The notes: generated by a model not told the origin, from the sequence alone. A DNA stretch of 64,000 nucleotides from Methylicorpusculum sp. (GCF_030651835.1 NZ_JAUSBX010000144.1:1-64000); one strand, 5' to 3'; numbered from the stretch's first letter, positions 50,303-60,916 are shown. Numbers and translations: made by a program.

Positions 50303-50426
50303 AGCATTTATTAATAGTGTGTTACGAGCTCGTTAACAGTATCGGCACTTCTCTCTGAACGGTTATGTTAATGGAATGTTACAATATCATCAGTTATTTT
50401 TTGAACTGTGACTCGATTGAGCCAAT

Positions 50427-51425
50427 ATGAAACTCCTGGTTTTTGAATATATTACCGGTGGAGGTTGTTGTTCTGAACTTGTCCCGGAACATCTGGTTAA
50501 CGAGGGACTATTGATGCTGACCGCTTTGTTAAGGGATCTTGCGGAATTGGATGATGTCCAGGTCACTGTTATGCTTGATGCCCGAATATTGAACTCGATC
50601 AGTTTCGATTTCACTCGGTTCCGCACCGTACCTGTTTACGCAGAGCCTGATTGGATTGCGCTTATGGAAATGCTCTTGCCCAGTTGTGATGCTGTTTGGC
50701 CTGTCGCACCCGAAATAAATAATACGCTTTTGAATTTGACTCAGCGCATTAATGCGCACGGTAAAATACTTTTGTCATCTTCTGAGCAGGCGGTGGCGTT
50801 AACTGCTAATAAATTTAATACCTGGGAAATACTTGCAGCCCATGGCATTAAAGCGGTGCCAACCGAACGCTATCATTCAGAACATTTAGCAAAACCCGGC
50901 CGGTTTGTCGTCAAACCGATTGATGGCATGGGTTGTGAGACGACTTATCTGATAGATAATGGCATTCTTTCTTTCGAGTTGGTTTCTCCGGAGCGCTACA
51001 TTATTCAACCCTATGTTGAAGGTAGGACAATTAGTTTTTCCTGTTTGTTTGGCTACGGAAATGCAAGACTCATTTGTGTCAATACGCAAGTGATAGCGAT
51101 CGATGGCGGTCTATTCAAATTGGTTAAATGCCTTGTCAATTCAGATGTTCAAACTTCAGAACATCAAGAATTAGTCGGTCGGATTGCCAAGGCTTTTCCC
51201 GGATTATGGGGTTATGTCGGCATTGACCTGATTGAACATGACTCACAACTATATGTTTTAGAAATTAATCCTCGATTGACTTCGTCTTATGCCGGTATTT
51301 ATGACGCATTAGGGCTTAATATTGCCGGGGCTGTTATCCAAATGAATGAAAAAATCCCAGAACTTGTGGCTATAAACGATAAAACTGTAACTGTTCCCAT
51401 CAGCCGGGTCGCCAATGGAAATTGA
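50427..51425 (+). CDS. ATP-grasp protein, MfnD-like
   Basis: The 332-residue protein has LVFEYITGGGCCSE at the start, FVVKPIDGMGCETTY in the central lid and VLEINPRLTSSYAGIYDALG at the metal site, an ATP-grasp arrangement. It resembles archaeal MfnD, which joins glutamate to tyramine in methanofuran synthesis, and is followed by homologues of other furan genes. The stop overlaps the next start by 11 bases, implying translational coupling. The substrate in this bacterium may differ. Confidence 0.75.
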   Translation: MKLLVFEYITGGGCCSELVPEHLVNEGLLMLTALLRDLAELDDVQVTVMLDARILNSISFDFTRFRTVPVYAEPDWIALMEMLLPSCDAVWPVAPEINNTLLNLTQRINAHGKILLSSSEQAVALTANKFNTWEILAAHGIKAVPTERYHSEHLAKPGRFVVKPIDGMGCETTYLIDNGILSFELVSPERYIIQPYVEGRTISFSCLFGYGNARLICVNTQVIAIDGGLFKLVKCLVNSDVQTSEHQELVGRIAKAFPGLWGYVGIDLIEHDSQLYVLEINPRLTSSYAGIYDALGLNIAGAVIQMNEKIPELVAINDKTVTVPISRVANGN

Positions 51426-52473
51426 CGTGATAGGTTGGGATATTGGTGGCGCGCACCTGAAAGCAGTGATGTTGGATGCTCAGGGTAGCCCTGTCCAGGT
51501 TTTGCAATATCCTTGTCCTTTATGGAAAGGCCTGGATCAATTGCGAAGTGCTGTTAATGAATTGCTGAAAATAATGCCGTCTCCTGCTGCTCACCATGCA
51601 ATAACAATGACGGGCGAATTGGCGGATTGTTTTCAAAGCCGGGCAGAGGGTGTGGAGCAAATCCTTAACGTCATGAAGTCAGTGCTTTCGGCTGATGATT
51701 TGCTCGTATACGCTGGGTCGCTGGGTTTTCTGCGTGCGGACTCAATCACCGAAGCACATTATCAGGCTATTGCTTCTGCTAACTGGTTGGCGAGTGCGGA
51801 TTATGCGGTGAAACATTGCGGCAACGGGCTTTTTATCGATATAGGCAGCACCACGACCGATATACTGGCGCTGGTCAACGGGCAGGTGCTGGCGCAAGGG
51901 TTGACCGACTATGAACGACTCATTACCCGTGAGTTGATTTATACCGGGGTGGTTCGCACGGCGGTGATGGCAATTGCCAACCGGTTTTTTTTCAAAGGTC
52001 ATGATGTGGGTGTCATGGCTGAATATTTTGCAACGATGGCGGATGTTTACAGACTGACAGAAGAGCTGGATGAGGCGCATGATCAATACGAATCAGCCGA
52101 TGGTGCGGAAAAAACCCGGCAGGCCAGTGCGAAACGGCTGGCGCGGATGATAGGGATGGAGTGGCAAGATGAGCCTTTTTCCAGTTGGTCACAATTGGCT
52201 CAGTCAATCCGGGCGGAACAAGTTCGAACCCTTCAGTTGGGATGCGAGCGGCAATTGTCGAGAGCTTGCTGGACAAAAGTCCCACCCCTGATTGGTGCCG
52301 GTGTGGGTCGCTTTTTGGTTAAACAGCTGGCCGTTAATATGCGCATGTCTTATGTGGATTTTAGTGACTTGTTGCCGGTTGTACCGGAAACATTGGGATT
52401 AAGTCCTGCTGATTGCGCGCCTGCGTTGGCCGTTGCTTTCTTGTCAAGAAGCTTAAAAAATACAGTTAACTGA
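51415..52473 (+). CDS. Hydantoinase/oxoprolinase-like protein of H4MPT-linked C1 pathway (MfnF-like)
   Basis: The 352-residue protein starts GWDIGGAHLKAVMLD and contains GNGLFIDIGSTTTDILALV (about 138-156), the ASKHA-type nucleotide-binding pair of hydantoinase/oxoprolinase relatives. The family is repeatedly linked to H4MPT genes in databases, and archaeal homologues act late in methanofuran assembly (MfnF type, from memory). Its start overlaps the ATP-grasp gene and pabB follows 12 bases later, forming one operon. Confidence 0.78.
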   Translation: MEIDVIGWDIGGAHLKAVMLDAQGSPVQVLQYPCPLWKGLDQLRSAVNELLKIMPSPAAHHAITMTGELADCFQSRAEGVEQILNVMKSVLSADDLLVYAGSLGFLRADSITEAHYQAIASANWLASADYAVKHCGNGLFIDIGSTTTDILALVNGQVLAQGLTDYERLITRELIYTGVVRTAVMAIANRFFFKGHDVGVMAEYFATMADVYRLTEELDEAHDQYESADGAEKTRQASAKRLARMIGMEWQDEPFSSWSQLAQSIRAEQVRTLQLGCERQLSRACWTKVPPLIGAGVGRFLVKQLAVNMRMSYVDFSDLLPVVPETLGLSPADCAPALAVAFLSRSLKNTVN

Positions 52474-52484
52474 GCATTGACCTC

Positions 52485-53858
52485 ATGTCTTCACCGATAA
52501 AAACAGTTCAGCCGCTGCCTTACTTCGAGGATAGCGCACAACTTTTTGAGCCTTTGTCCGGACAGCCTTGGGCGGTGTTTCTGGATAGCGGTTTCCCCAG
52601 TGTTCAACAAGGCCGATTTGATATCATCGCGGCCGAGCCGGTTTGCACCTTGATGACGCATGGACTGATCACAGCCATTGAAAGAGATGGAGAAACCGTT
52701 TTTTCGGATGAAGATCCTTTCGAACTTGTTAAGCAGGCTTTGACCCTGGATTGGCCCGCCTTGCCGGATATCCCTTTCAATGGTGGTGCGATCGGTTATT
52801 TTGCTTATGATTTGGCGCGTCGTTTGGAAAAATTGCCGCAAATCAGCGCCGACGAGGAACATCTTGCCGAAATGGCGGTAGGAATTTATCTTTGGGCTGT
52901 GGTGGTTGATCATGAAAAAAAACAAAGTCAGCTGATCGGTTATCTGACTGAAAAACAGCGTGAAGACCTGGTTGGCCGCTTCAGTCGATTGCCGGAGGCG
53001 AGCCCTGAAAAACAATTTGAGGTGACCGGGCCGGTAGCCTTCAATATGAATAAAGCCGACTATGAAAAAGCGTTTAATCGGATCAAACACTATCTGAAAG
53101 AGGGAGACTGCTATCAGGTTAATTTGTCGCAACGGTTTTGTGCGCCTTGCCGGGGCGAATCCTGGACGGCTTATCTCAAACTCAGAGAATTGAATGCGGC
53201 TCCTTTCAGTTGTTTTATGAAAACGCCTGAGGCAACCGTTCTGAGTTCATCGCCTGAACGCTTTCTCAAAGTGCATGAAAGATTGGTTGAAACCAAGCCG
53301 ATTAAAGGAACGCGTCCTCGCCGGGCCATCATTAAAGAAGATCAGGAGCAAGCCGCATTATTGGAAAACAGCGATAAAGACCGTGCTGAAAATGTGATGA
53401 TTGTCGATTTGCTGCGGAATGACATCAGTAAAACTTGCAAAAACGGTTCTGTAAAAGTGCCTAAATTGTTTGCTATCGAAAGTTATGCGACTGTTCACCA
53501 TTTGGTGAGCACCGTGACAGGCGAATTGGCAGACGGTAAACATGCACTGGATTTACTTAAAAGCTGTTTTCCGGGCGGGTCGATTACTGGAGCTCCAAAA
53601 ATTCGAGCGATGGAAGTCATTGAAGAACTGGAGCCGAATAGGCGCGGAATTTACTGCGGTGCAATCGGCTATATTGGCTTTGATGGTAATATGGATACCA
53701 ATATAGTCATCCGAACATTAATTGAATCGGCGGACACGATACGTTTCTGGGCGGGCGGGGGCATTGTCAATGATTCCGAAATGGCCGCCGAATATCAAGA
53801 GTGTTTCGATAAAGCATCTGCACTGCTTAATGTACTTCAGCAAATGCAACCCGCATGA
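52485..53858 (+). CDS. pabB: Aminodeoxychorismate synthase component I
   Basis: The 457-residue enzyme has the chorismate-binding fold with GGAIGYFAYDLARRLE, GDCYQVNLSQRF, SSSPERFL, the PIKGTRPR motif whose Lys marks ADC rather than anthranilate synthase, and GGSITGAPKIRAMEVI. It makes 4-amino-4-deoxychorismate, precursor of p-aminobenzoate, using ammonia from PabA (not in this window). Within this operon its product likely feeds H4MPT as well as folate. The stop overlaps the next start by four bases. Confidence 0.93.
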   Translation: MSSPIKTVQPLPYFEDSAQLFEPLSGQPWAVFLDSGFPSVQQGRFDIIAAEPVCTLMTHGLITAIERDGETVFSDEDPFELVKQALTLDWPALPDIPFNGGAIGYFAYDLARRLEKLPQISADEEHLAEMAVGIYLWAVVVDHEKKQSQLIGYLTEKQREDLVGRFSRLPEASPEKQFEVTGPVAFNMNKADYEKAFNRIKHYLKEGDCYQVNLSQRFCAPCRGESWTAYLKLRELNAAPFSCFMKTPEATVLSSSPERFLKVHERLVETKPIKGTRPRRAIIKEDQEQAALLENSDKDRAENVMIVDLLRNDISKTCKNGSVKVPKLFAIESYATVHHLVSTVTGELADGKHALDLLKSCFPGGSITGAPKIRAMEVIEELEPNRRGIYCGAIGYIGFDGNMDTNIVIRTLIESADTIRFWAGGGIVNDSEMAAEYQECFDKASALLNVLQQMQPA

Positions 53859-54406
53859 AGGTTGTAAAAGTTGGCGGTAGTCTGGAGCGCTCCTGCAACT
53901 TAAAGACATACCTGACGAAAATTGATCAGCATTATCCTGCGGGTTTAGTTATTGTAACTGGCGGCGGGGTCTTTGCCGATACCATTCGGCAAGCTCAGCA
54001 GCGCTGGCACTTTGATGATGAATGCGCCCATCACATGGCGATTATTGCAATGCAGCAAATGGCGCTGTTGTTTCAATCGATTCTGAGTGACTTCAAGTTT
54101 GCGGATGGTTTAAAAGAGATAAAAGAGAGATCAAGCAATGGCGAGCGCTTGATCTGGTGGCCCGATTTTAAATTGCTGAACCAGGCTGGAATTGCTGCTT
54201 GTTGGGATGTTACGTCGGACAGTTTGGCGGCCTGGCTCGCCAACGCGGTGAATGCCGATGAATTGATTCTGGTTAAATCGGCGGAGATTCCGGCAGGTTT
54301 GAATCTGTCCGAACTAACCCGATTGGGTATTGTCGACCCTTGTTTTATAGAATTTACGCAAAACACCGCTTATCGCATTACCCTCATTAATAAAGATGCA
54401 CTCTAA
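53855..54406 (+). CDS. Amino acid kinase-fold protein, MfnE-like
   Basis: At 183 residues, it is a short member of the aspartate/glutamate/uridylate kinase family with KVVKVGGSLERS at the start and VIVTGGGVFADTIR (about 28-42). The family motif SLAAWLANAVNADELILVKSAE follows near 125-148. The size matches the archaeal furan-phosphate kinase MfnE rather than metabolic amino acid kinases. With the ATP-grasp and MfnF-like genes it suggests methylofuran synthesis. Overlaps pabB by ATGA. Confidence 0.75.
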   Translation: MKVVKVGGSLERSCNLKTYLTKIDQHYPAGLVIVTGGGVFADTIRQAQQRWHFDDECAHHMAIIAMQQMALLFQSILSDFKFADGLKEIKERSSNGERLIWWPDFKLLNQAGIAACWDVTSDSLAAWLANAVNADELILVKSAEIPAGLNLSELTRLGIVDPCFIEFTQNTAYRITLINKDAL

Positions 54407-55081
54407 ATGGAAGATATTAACCTGATTCAAAAAACTGTAAATTTGATAAACCGTTATTTACAAAGACAATTACGGAAAGTTTATTACCAGGCAAGGGAGT
54501 CTTTGGGGCATCATAAACGGGACATCGTTGTCTGTCAGGTTGAACAGGCCTGCGAAAGTTTACAAGATACCAAGGTACACTTTGAGGGTGCTTTGGAGCG
54601 GTTTAAATCCATTGTGGTTATGGATGAATCGTCGCTTGAACATAAATACAAACTTTTGCAGCGGCAATATGATTTTTGCAAGATAAAGGCCGATACGGTA
54701 ACTCAGCGGATCAAAGCTATTGAAGACGTTAGTGCTGCACTGTTTGTCGAGTGGGAAAGTGAATTGAATGAATATTCCAACCGGTCGCTAAAAGCCCGCA
54801 GCCGCCAGCAACTTAAACTTTCCCAGCAGCATTATGCAAGACTGATCAAAGCCATGCAGCGTGCTGAAGCAAGAATATCACCGGTGTTAATGGCGTTTAA
54901 GGATCAGGTCCTTTATCTCAAGCACAATCTGAATGCTCAGGCTATTGCAGCGATAGAGCATGAATTTATAGAAATCAGCCTGGATATGTCTCAGCTGATT
55001 CAGGCAATGGAAATGACGATTGCCGAAGCCAGCCAGTTTGTTGCGAGTTTATCTGAGCAAAAAGCGTTGCCGGGTTACTGA
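54407..55081 (+). CDS. Unrecognised helical protein at the end of the C1 operon
   Basis: The 224-residue protein has no motif that I recognise. It is almost entirely helical: NRYLQRQLRKVYYQAR at the start, a 60-residue charged stretch around 70-150 that fits a coiled coil (KYKLLQRQYDFCKIKADTVTQRIK pattern), and a C-terminal helix. There is no signal peptide or membrane segment. ATG 54407 is immediately after the preceding stop, so it belongs to the same transcript as pabB and the MfnE-like gene. A structural or partner role in cofactor synthesis is possible but unsupported. Confidence 0.7.
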   Translation: MEDINLIQKTVNLINRYLQRQLRKVYYQARESLGHHKRDIVVCQVEQACESLQDTKVHFEGALERFKSIVVMDESSLEHKYKLLQRQYDFCKIKADTVTQRIKAIEDVSAALFVEWESELNEYSNRSLKARSRQQLKLSQQHYARLIKAMQRAEARISPVLMAFKDQVLYLKHNLNAQAIAAIEHEFIEISLDMSQLIQAMEMTIAEASQFVASLSEQKALPGY

Positions 55082-55200
55082 ACAGCACGCTGTTTAACGT
55101 GCTTTTCCTCTTGAATTACCCGGCAATATTAACTGTGTTAAACAAATGCCCTATGGCATAATAAACGCCATTTTTGGGGTTGACTAAAAGGCAGGACATA

Positions 55201-56238
55201 ATGGATGAGAACAAGAAAAAAGCGTTGAGTGCGGCATTATTACAGATTGAAAAACAATTTGGTAAAGGCTCTGTCATGCGAATGGGAGATAGCACTGCTT
55301 CCCGCGATATTCAAGTCGTCTCAACCGGTTCTTTGACCTTGGATATCGCCTTGGGATGTGGCGGTCTGCCGCGAGGGCGTATCGTTGAGATTTACGGTCC
55401 GGAATCTTCCGGCAAAACAACGCTGACCTTATCCGTCATTGCCCAAATTCAAAAATTAGGTGGCACAGCAGCATTCGTCGATGCTGAACATGCGTTGGAT
55501 CCCAGTTATGCCGAAAAAATTGGTGTGAATGTCGATGATTTGCTGGTTTCACAACCCGATACCGGCGAACAGGCCTTAGAGATTACAGATATGCTGGTAC
55601 GCTCCGGCGCCGTCGATATTGTGGTGGTTGATTCGGTTGCAGCGCTGACACCCAAAGCGGAAATAGAGGGTGATATGGGCGATTCCCACATGGGATTGCA
55701 GGCGCGCTTAATGTCCCAGGCATTGAGAAAACTGACCGCCAATATCAAACGCTCCAATACTCTGGTCATTTTCATCAATCAAATTCGTATGAAAATCGGT
55801 GTCATGTTCGGTAATCCAGAAACGACCACAGGCGGTAACGCGCTGAAATTTTATGCGTCAGTACGGTTGGATATACGCAGGATAGGTTCAGTCAAAAAAG
55901 GCGAGGAAGTTGTCGGTAACGAAACTCGTGTGAAAGTCGTCAAAAACAAAGTGGCTCCCCCTTTTAAACAGGCAGAATTTGAAATTCTCTACGGCGAAGG
56001 CGTGTCATTTTTCGGAGAACTGGTAGATCTCGGGGTCACCTACGGATTTATCCAAAAAGCCGGTTCCTGGTACAGTTACGGCGATGAAAAGATTGGGCAA
56101 GGCAAAGATAATGCTAAACAATATTTTAGGGAACATGCCGATAAAGCCAAGGAAATTGAAGAAAAAATCAGAAATGAAGCATTTGGTAAAGTCAGTCTGA
56201 TCGAAAGTGTTGCCGACGATACGCTGACAGAAGAGTAA
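55201..56238 (+). CDS. recA: Recombinase RecA
   Basis: Start ATG 55201 gives 345 residues, the usual length; a start nine codons earlier is open but not conserved. GPESSGKTT is Walker [11 protein letters not shown] and VVDSVAAL the core, [20 protein letters not shown] the L1/L2 region. It polymerises on single-stranded DNA for recombination and SOS induction. I find no LexA palindrome upstream of the usual CTGT-(AT)-ACAG form. recX follows, then alaS, as in E. coli. Confidence 0.97.
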   Translation: MDENKKKALSAALLQIEKQFGKGSVMRMGDSTASRDIQVVSTGSLTLDIALGCGGLPRGRIVEIYGPESSGKTTLTLSVIAQIQKLGGTAAFVDAEHALDPSYAEKIGVNVDDLLVSQPDTGEQALEITDMLVRSGAVDIVVVDSVAALTPKAEIEGDMGDSHMGLQARLMSQALRKLTANIKRSNTLVIFINQIRMKIGVMFGNPETTTGGNALKFYASVRLDIRRIGSVKKGEEVVGNETRVKVVKNKVAPPFKQAEFEILYGEGVSFFGELVDLGVTYGFIQKAGSWYSYGDEKIGQGKDNAKQYFREHADKAKEIEEKIRNEAFGKVSLIESVADDTLTEE

Positions 56239-56277
56239 GTAAAAATATACTAGTTGCGCTTGGCTGCACAAAGTTGA

Positions 56278-56736
56278 ATGGAATCAAAAAAAAGGATTAA
56301 AGAGATTTGTTTAAGTCTGCTGGCACGACGAGATCACAGTTTGTTGGAGTTGATCAGGAAGTTGAAGGCTAAAGGATTTGAGCTTTCATTGATCAATGAA
56401 GTGCTTGCCCAATTGCTTGCCGAAAACTACTTGAATGAACAACGTTATGCAGAGAGTTTTACTCGGCAGCGCATTTTAAAAGGTTATGGGCCCAAGCGAA
56501 TTGAGTACGAGTTAAATCAGGCGGGCATTGATGATTTTGACATGGATTCTGTGCTTGATGAAACGGCAGGCACTTGGATGGATGTTTTAGCCAAGGTTTA
56601 TGAGAAAAAATTTTCACAAGAGACCGTTATAAGCCCAAATGAGTGGGCTAAACGCAGCCGTTTCTTGCAACAACGAGGTTTTACCGGTTCCATGGTCAGC
56701 GCCTTGTTTAAGACATTAAACATACGATTTGAATAA
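56278..56736 (+). CDS. recX: Regulatory protein RecX
   Basis: The 152-residue protein has the three-helix repeat pattern of RecX: ARRDHSLLELIRKLKAKGF, ENYLNEQRYAESFTRQRILKGYGPKRI and FLQQRGFTGSMVSALF. It inhibits RecA filaments. Position directly between recA and alaS is the classic arrangement. The start ATG is 40 bases after recA. Confidence 0.92.
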   Translation: MESKKRIKEICLSLLARRDHSLLELIRKLKAKGFELSLINEVLAQLLAENYLNEQRYAESFTRQRILKGYGPKRIEYELNQAGIDDFDMDSVLDETAGTWMDVLAKVYEKKFSQETVISPNEWAKRSRFLQQRGFTGSMVSALFKTLNIRFE

Positions 56737-56760
56737 GTTCCAAGACTTGTAAACACTATC

Positions 56761-59376
56761 ATGATGAAAAATATGACCAGCGCCGAATTGCGCTCCGCCT
56801 TTCTGAGTTTCTTTCAGAACCGCGGGCACTCCGTTCAACCTTCCAGTTCTTTGGTTCCCGGTAACGACCCCACTCTGCTCTTTACCAATGCCGGTATGGT
56901 GCAGTTCAAGGATGTATTTTTAGGACGCGAACACCGTGACTATACCCGTGCCGTCACCAGTCAGCGTTGTGTCCGGGCGGGTGGTAAACATAACGATTTG
57001 GAAAATGTCGGCTATACGGCCCGTCATCACACGTTCTTTGAAATGTTGGGTAACTTCAGCTTTGGCGACTACTTCAAAGAAGATGCCATTAAGCTGGCTT
57101 GGGAGTTTTTAACCCAAGAGCTGAATATTCCGGCTTCAAAGCTCTGGATAACGGTTTTCGAGGAAGATCCCGAAGCAGAAAAGATCTGGCTGCAAGATAT
57201 AGGTGTCGATCCTGAGCGATTTTCAAGGATAGGCGCAAAAGATAATTTCTGGGCGATGGGTGATGTAGGGCCTTGTGGACCCTGCAGTGAAATATTTTAT
57301 GATCACGGTGAAGGTATCGCTGGCGGACCCCCTGGTTCGCCTGATGAAGACGGTGATCGTTATATCGAGATATGGAATCTCGTATTCATGCAATATGATC
57401 GCGATAAAGACGGTCAACTTCACCCTTTGCCTAAACCCTCGGTAGATACCGGTATGGGTTTGGAACGCATATCGGCAGTGATGCAGCATGTACACAGTAA
57501 CTATGAAATTGATTTGTTTCAGCAGTTACTCCAGGCGTCAGCCCGCTTGGCCAACACCAGCGATGTGACGAATAGTTCGTTGCGCGTCATAGCCGATCAT
57601 ATTCGCTCGTGCGCATTTTTGGTGACTGACGGAGTGATGCCTTCGAATGAAGGGCGAGGTTATGTGCTGCGCCGCATCATAAGAAGAGCGATTCGCCATG
57701 GTTACCGTTTGGGTATCAGGGATATTTTCTTCTACAAACTGGTCGCTCCGTTGGCGAAGGTAATGGGCGAAGCCTATCCCGAACTGGTTCACGCCCGAGA
57801 ACAAGTAGAACGCGTTCTAAAAAAAGAAGAAGAGCGTTTTGCTGAAACGCTTGAGCAAGGCATGAAGATTCTCGAAGCCTGCGTTGCCAAGTTGGAAGGG
57901 GCGACGATACCCGGCGAAGTGGTTTTTCAGCTGTACGATACCTACGGTTTTCCTGTTGATTTGACCGCCGATTTTGCACGTGAAAATAATTTAACCGTTG
58001 ATCATGCCGGATTTGAAACCGAAATGGCTGCGCAACGGGATAGGGCGAGAGCTGCCAGCAATTTTGGTACGGATTATAAAAACGCAATTGCTATCGAAGG
58101 GCGGACTGAGTTTACCGGTTATGATCACCTTGAAGATCAAGCGAAAATTGTCGGATTATTTATGTCAGGACAAGCAGTTGATGCTCTTAATGAAGGGGAC
58201 GAGGGTATTGTCGTACTGGATAAAACGCCTTTTTACGGTGAGTCCGGAGGGCAGGCGGGTGATTGCGGATTACTGGAAGTCAATGCTTCAATTTTTCGCG
58301 TTGATACGACGCAAAAGCAAGCCGGAGATCAATTTCTTCATAGAGGTACCGTCATAGCCGGTAGCTTGAGTTTAAATCAAATGTGTGTCGCTAAAGTCGA
58401 CATGAATAATCGCAAGGCGACGGAACTGAATCATTCAGCTACCCATTTACTCCATGCTGCGCTGCGAAAAACCTTAGGTGAACATGTGGTTCAAAAAGGT
58501 TCGTTGGTGAATTCCGAACGGCTTCGTTTTGACTTTGCACATTTCGAACCTGTTTCTGAGAGCGAGTTAAACACGATTGAACAGTTGGTCAATGATCACA
58601 TACGCTTGAATGATCCCGTAATTGCTGAAGTCATGGACAAGGAATCTGCCATGCAGGAAGGTGCAATGGCGTTATTTGGCGAAAAATACGGCGAAGAAGT
58701 AAGGGTGTTGAAAATCGGTGATTTTTCGGTCGAGTTGTGCGGTGGAACCCATGTCAATCGTTCGGGCGATATTGGTTTGTTCAAGATTGTCAGTGAAACT
58801 GGGGTGGCTGCGGGAATAAGGCGAATAGAGGCTGTTACCGGAAAGGCGGCAATGGATTGGCTGGACTCCAGAGAGAAAACCTTATCACTGATCGCCGGCT
58901 TGATGAAAGCGCCGCAAGATAAGGCTTATGAAAAAGTGGAGCAGCTGGTAGAAAAATACAAGCAGCTGGAAAAAGAACTTGAAAAGCTCAAGTCTAAACT
59001 AGCTAGCTCTGCCGGGACTGAACTCTCCTCTCAAGCCATAGATATTAATGGCGTAAAAGTATTGGCAGTCCGTTTGGACGGCATTGATCCAAAGTCCATG
59101 CGAGAGATGGTCGATCAGCTGCGTAATAAATTAGGCTCATCTGCAGTAGTGCTTGCGACTGTTGCAGAGGGTAAGGTCAGTCTGATTGCCGGCGTTTCAC
59201 CAGATCAAACCTCACGCATCAAAGCGGGAGATCTGGTCAATCAAGTCGCTTCAAAAGTAGGTGGTAAAGGGGGAGGTCGTCCGGATATGGCTCAGGCTGG
59301 CGGGAATGACCCCACTCATTTGGATGAGGCATTAAGTGCTATTCCGAAATGGGTTGAACAACAGTTAAGTTCTTAA
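56761..59376 (+). CDS. alaS: Alanyl-tRNA synthetase
   Basis: The 871-residue class II synthetase has [19 protein letters not shown], the PCGPCSEI motif, the editing domain with [12 protein letters not shown] and the CGGTHV zinc-type motif, and a C-terminal DHHA1 region. It charges tRNA-Ala and edits Ser/Gly. Adjacent Met codons at 56761, 56764 and 56773 leave the start open by up to four residues. It continues the recA-recX-alaS order. Confidence 0.96.
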   Translation: MMKNMTSAELRSAFLSFFQNRGHSVQPSSSLVPGNDPTLLFTNAGMVQFKDVFLGREHRDYTRAVTSQRCVRAGGKHNDLENVGYTARHHTFFEMLGNFSFGDYFKEDAIKLAWEFLTQELNIPASKLWITVFEEDPEAEKIWLQDIGVDPERFSRIGAKDNFWAMGDVGPCGPCSEIFYDHGEGIAGGPPGSPDEDGDRYIEIWNLVFMQYDRDKDGQLHPLPKPSVDTGMGLERISAVMQHVHSNYEIDLFQQLLQASARLANTSDVTNSSLRVIADHIRSCAFLVTDGVMPSNEGRGYVLRRIIRRAIRHGYRLGIRDIFFYKLVAPLAKVMGEAYPELVHAREQVERVLKKEEERFAETLEQGMKILEACVAKLEGATIPGEVVFQLYDTYGFPVDLTADFARENNLTVDHAGFETEMAAQRDRARAASNFGTDYKNAIAIEGRTEFTGYDHLEDQAKIVGLFMSGQAVDALNEGDEGIVVLDKTPFYGESGGQAGDCGLLEVNASIFRVDTTQKQAGDQFLHRGTVIAGSLSLNQMCVAKVDMNNRKATELNHSATHLLHAALRKTLGEHVVQKGSLVNSERLRFDFAHFEPVSESELNTIEQLVNDHIRLNDPVIAEVMDKESAMQEGAMALFGEKYGEEVRVLKIGDFSVELCGGTHVNRSGDIGLFKIVSETGVAAGIRRIEAVTGKAAMDWLDSREKTLSLIAGLMKAPQDKAYEKVEQLVEKYKQLEKELEKLKSKLASSAGTELSSQAIDINGVKVLAVRLDGIDPKSMREMVDQLRNKLGSSAVVLATVAEGKVSLIAGVSPDQTSRIKAGDLVNQVASKVGGKGGGRPDMAQAGGNDPTHLDEALSAIPKWVEQQLSS

Positions 59377-59394
59377 GTCAGGGAAAAAACAAGA

Positions 59395-60624
59395 ATGGCA
59401 TTATACGTATACAAATTTGGCGGTACGTCTGTCGGTTCGGTTGAGCGAATCAAAGCGGTCGCTGAACGCGTTAAAAAAGTACATGATCAAGGTCATCAAT
59501 TGGTTGTGGTTGTCTCGGCAATGAGCGGAGAGACTAATCGGCTTATCGGGTTGGCCAAAGACATCCAGCAATCACCCAGTTCTCGAGAATTGGATGTGCT
59601 GGTATCAACTGGCGAACAAGTCACGATGTCTTTACTAAGCATGGCGCTGCACGATCTGGGATGTCCGGCTTGCTCATATACCGGAAGTCAGGTAAAGATT
59701 TTAACCGACAGCAGTTTCACCAAAGCTAGAATCCGTAAAATCGATGATGCGCGGATGCGTAAAGATCTGGATTCTGGTCGGGTTGTTGTGGTCGCCGGCT
59801 TTCAAGGTGTCGACGAAGACAACAATATCACCACATTGGGTCGTGGCGGCTCTGACACAACAGCGGTTGCGCTGGCGGCGGCACTTAAAGCGGATGAATG
59901 TCATATTTATACCGATGTTGACGGGGTTTACACAACAGATCCCAGGGTAGTACCCAATGCCCGTCGATTGGATAAAATTACGTTTGAGGAAATGCTTGAA
60001 ATGGCCAGTCTTGGCTCTAAAGTGCTTCAAATCAGATCAGTTGAATTTGCCGGTAAATATAACGTGGCATTGAGAGTTTTATCATCATTTCAAGATGGTC
60101 CCGGGACCCTTATAACGTACGAGGAAGATCAAATGGAACAAGCTTTAATATCCGGCATCGCATTCAACCGGGACGAGGCGAAACTCACTATCACCGGTGT
60201 TCCCGATTTACCCGGAGTTGCCTTTAAAATTCTTGGCCCTATCGCCGATGCAAATATTGAAATCGACATGATTATTCAGAATATTGCGGGAGACTTAACT
60301 ACTGATTTTACCTTTACAGTCAATCGTAATGATTACCCGAAAGCCAAAGAAATACTCGATTCAATTTGCAGTGAGCTTAATGCCAAGGCTGTCACAGGTG
60401 ACGATAAGATCGTCAAAGTATCCATAGTAGGTGTCGGAATGCGATCTCACGCAGGTATTGCGAGTACCATGTTTAAAACCCTGGCTCAGGAAAATATTAA
60501 TATCCGTATGATTTCGACATCGGAAATTAAAATTTCAGTTGTCGTAGATGAAAAGTACCTTGAGCTTGCCGTGAGAGCTTTGCACGAAGCTTTCGACTTA
60601 GAGCATAAGCCCCAGCAAAGATAG
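59395..60624 (+). CDS. lysC: Aspartate kinase
   Basis: The 409-residue enzyme has KFGGTSVGSVERI at the start, GRGGSDTTAVALAAALKADECHIYTDVDGVYTTDPR in the kinase domain, and two C-terminal ACT domains (about 265-405) for feedback by lysine/threonine. It phosphorylates aspartate for lysine, threonine, methionine and cell-wall DAP synthesis. It lies 18 bases after alaS and before csrA, a gammaproteobacterial gene order. Confidence 0.95.
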   Translation: MALYVYKFGGTSVGSVERIKAVAERVKKVHDQGHQLVVVVSAMSGETNRLIGLAKDIQQSPSSRELDVLVSTGEQVTMSLLSMALHDLGCPACSYTGSQVKILTDSSFTKARIRKIDDARMRKDLDSGRVVVVAGFQGVDEDNNITTLGRGGSDTTAVALAAALKADECHIYTDVDGVYTTDPRVVPNARRLDKITFEEMLEMASLGSKVLQIRSVEFAGKYNVALRVLSSFQDGPGTLITYEEDQMEQALISGIAFNRDEAKLTITGVPDLPGVAFKILGPIADANIEIDMIIQNIAGDLTTDFTFTVNRNDYPKAKEILDSICSELNAKAVTGDDKIVKVSIVGVGMRSHAGIASTMFKTLAQENINIRMISTSEIKISVVVDEKYLELAVRALHEAFDLEHKPQQR

Positions 60625-60625
60625 G

Positions 60626-60654
60626 CTTTATTTATCTATTTAATCTGATATAAT
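60626..60654 (+). promoter_or_regulatory. Possible csrA promoter
   Basis: TATAAT at 60649-60654 with a weak -35 (CTTTAT at 60626-60631, 17-base spacer), 60 bases ahead of the csrA start. Confidence 0.45.
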
Positions 60655-60717
60655 TATCGTCTTGGTTGGTTACTGCATGAATGCAGTCTATATTTTAAAA
60701 TACAAAAGGGAGAAGCC

Positions 60718-60909
60718 ATGCTTATCTTGACTCGTCGGGTAGGAGAGACTTTGATGATTGGTGATGAAGTGACTGTCACTGTTCTTGGAGTTAAAGGAAA
60801 TCAGGTTCGCATTGGTGTAAACGCACCTAAAGAAGTCTCTGTTCACAGAGAAGAAATATACGAAAGAATTAAAAAAGAACAGTCAGAGTCGACAGGTTCC
60901 CAAGAGTAA
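60718..60909 (+). CDS. csrA: Carbon storage regulator CsrA
   Basis: The 63-residue protein is full-length and typical ([42 protein letters not shown]). The dimer binds GGA in RNA and controls translation of central metabolism, motility and biofilm genes. A good ribosome site GGGAGAAGCC precedes ATG. tRNA-Ser follows at once, as in E. coli (alaS-csrA-serV). It would be the target of a Gac-type cascade, for which a GacA-like regulator is encoded at 11 kb. Confidence 0.97.
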   Translation: MLILTRRVGETLMIGDEVTVTVLGVKGNQVRIGVNAPKEVSVHREEIYERIKKEQSESTGSQE

Positions 60910-60916
60910 ATAAATT

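Noticed and set aside
55082-55200. LexA box ahead of recA
   Set aside because: No CTGT-N8-ACAG palindrome of the gammaproteobacterial type is visible.
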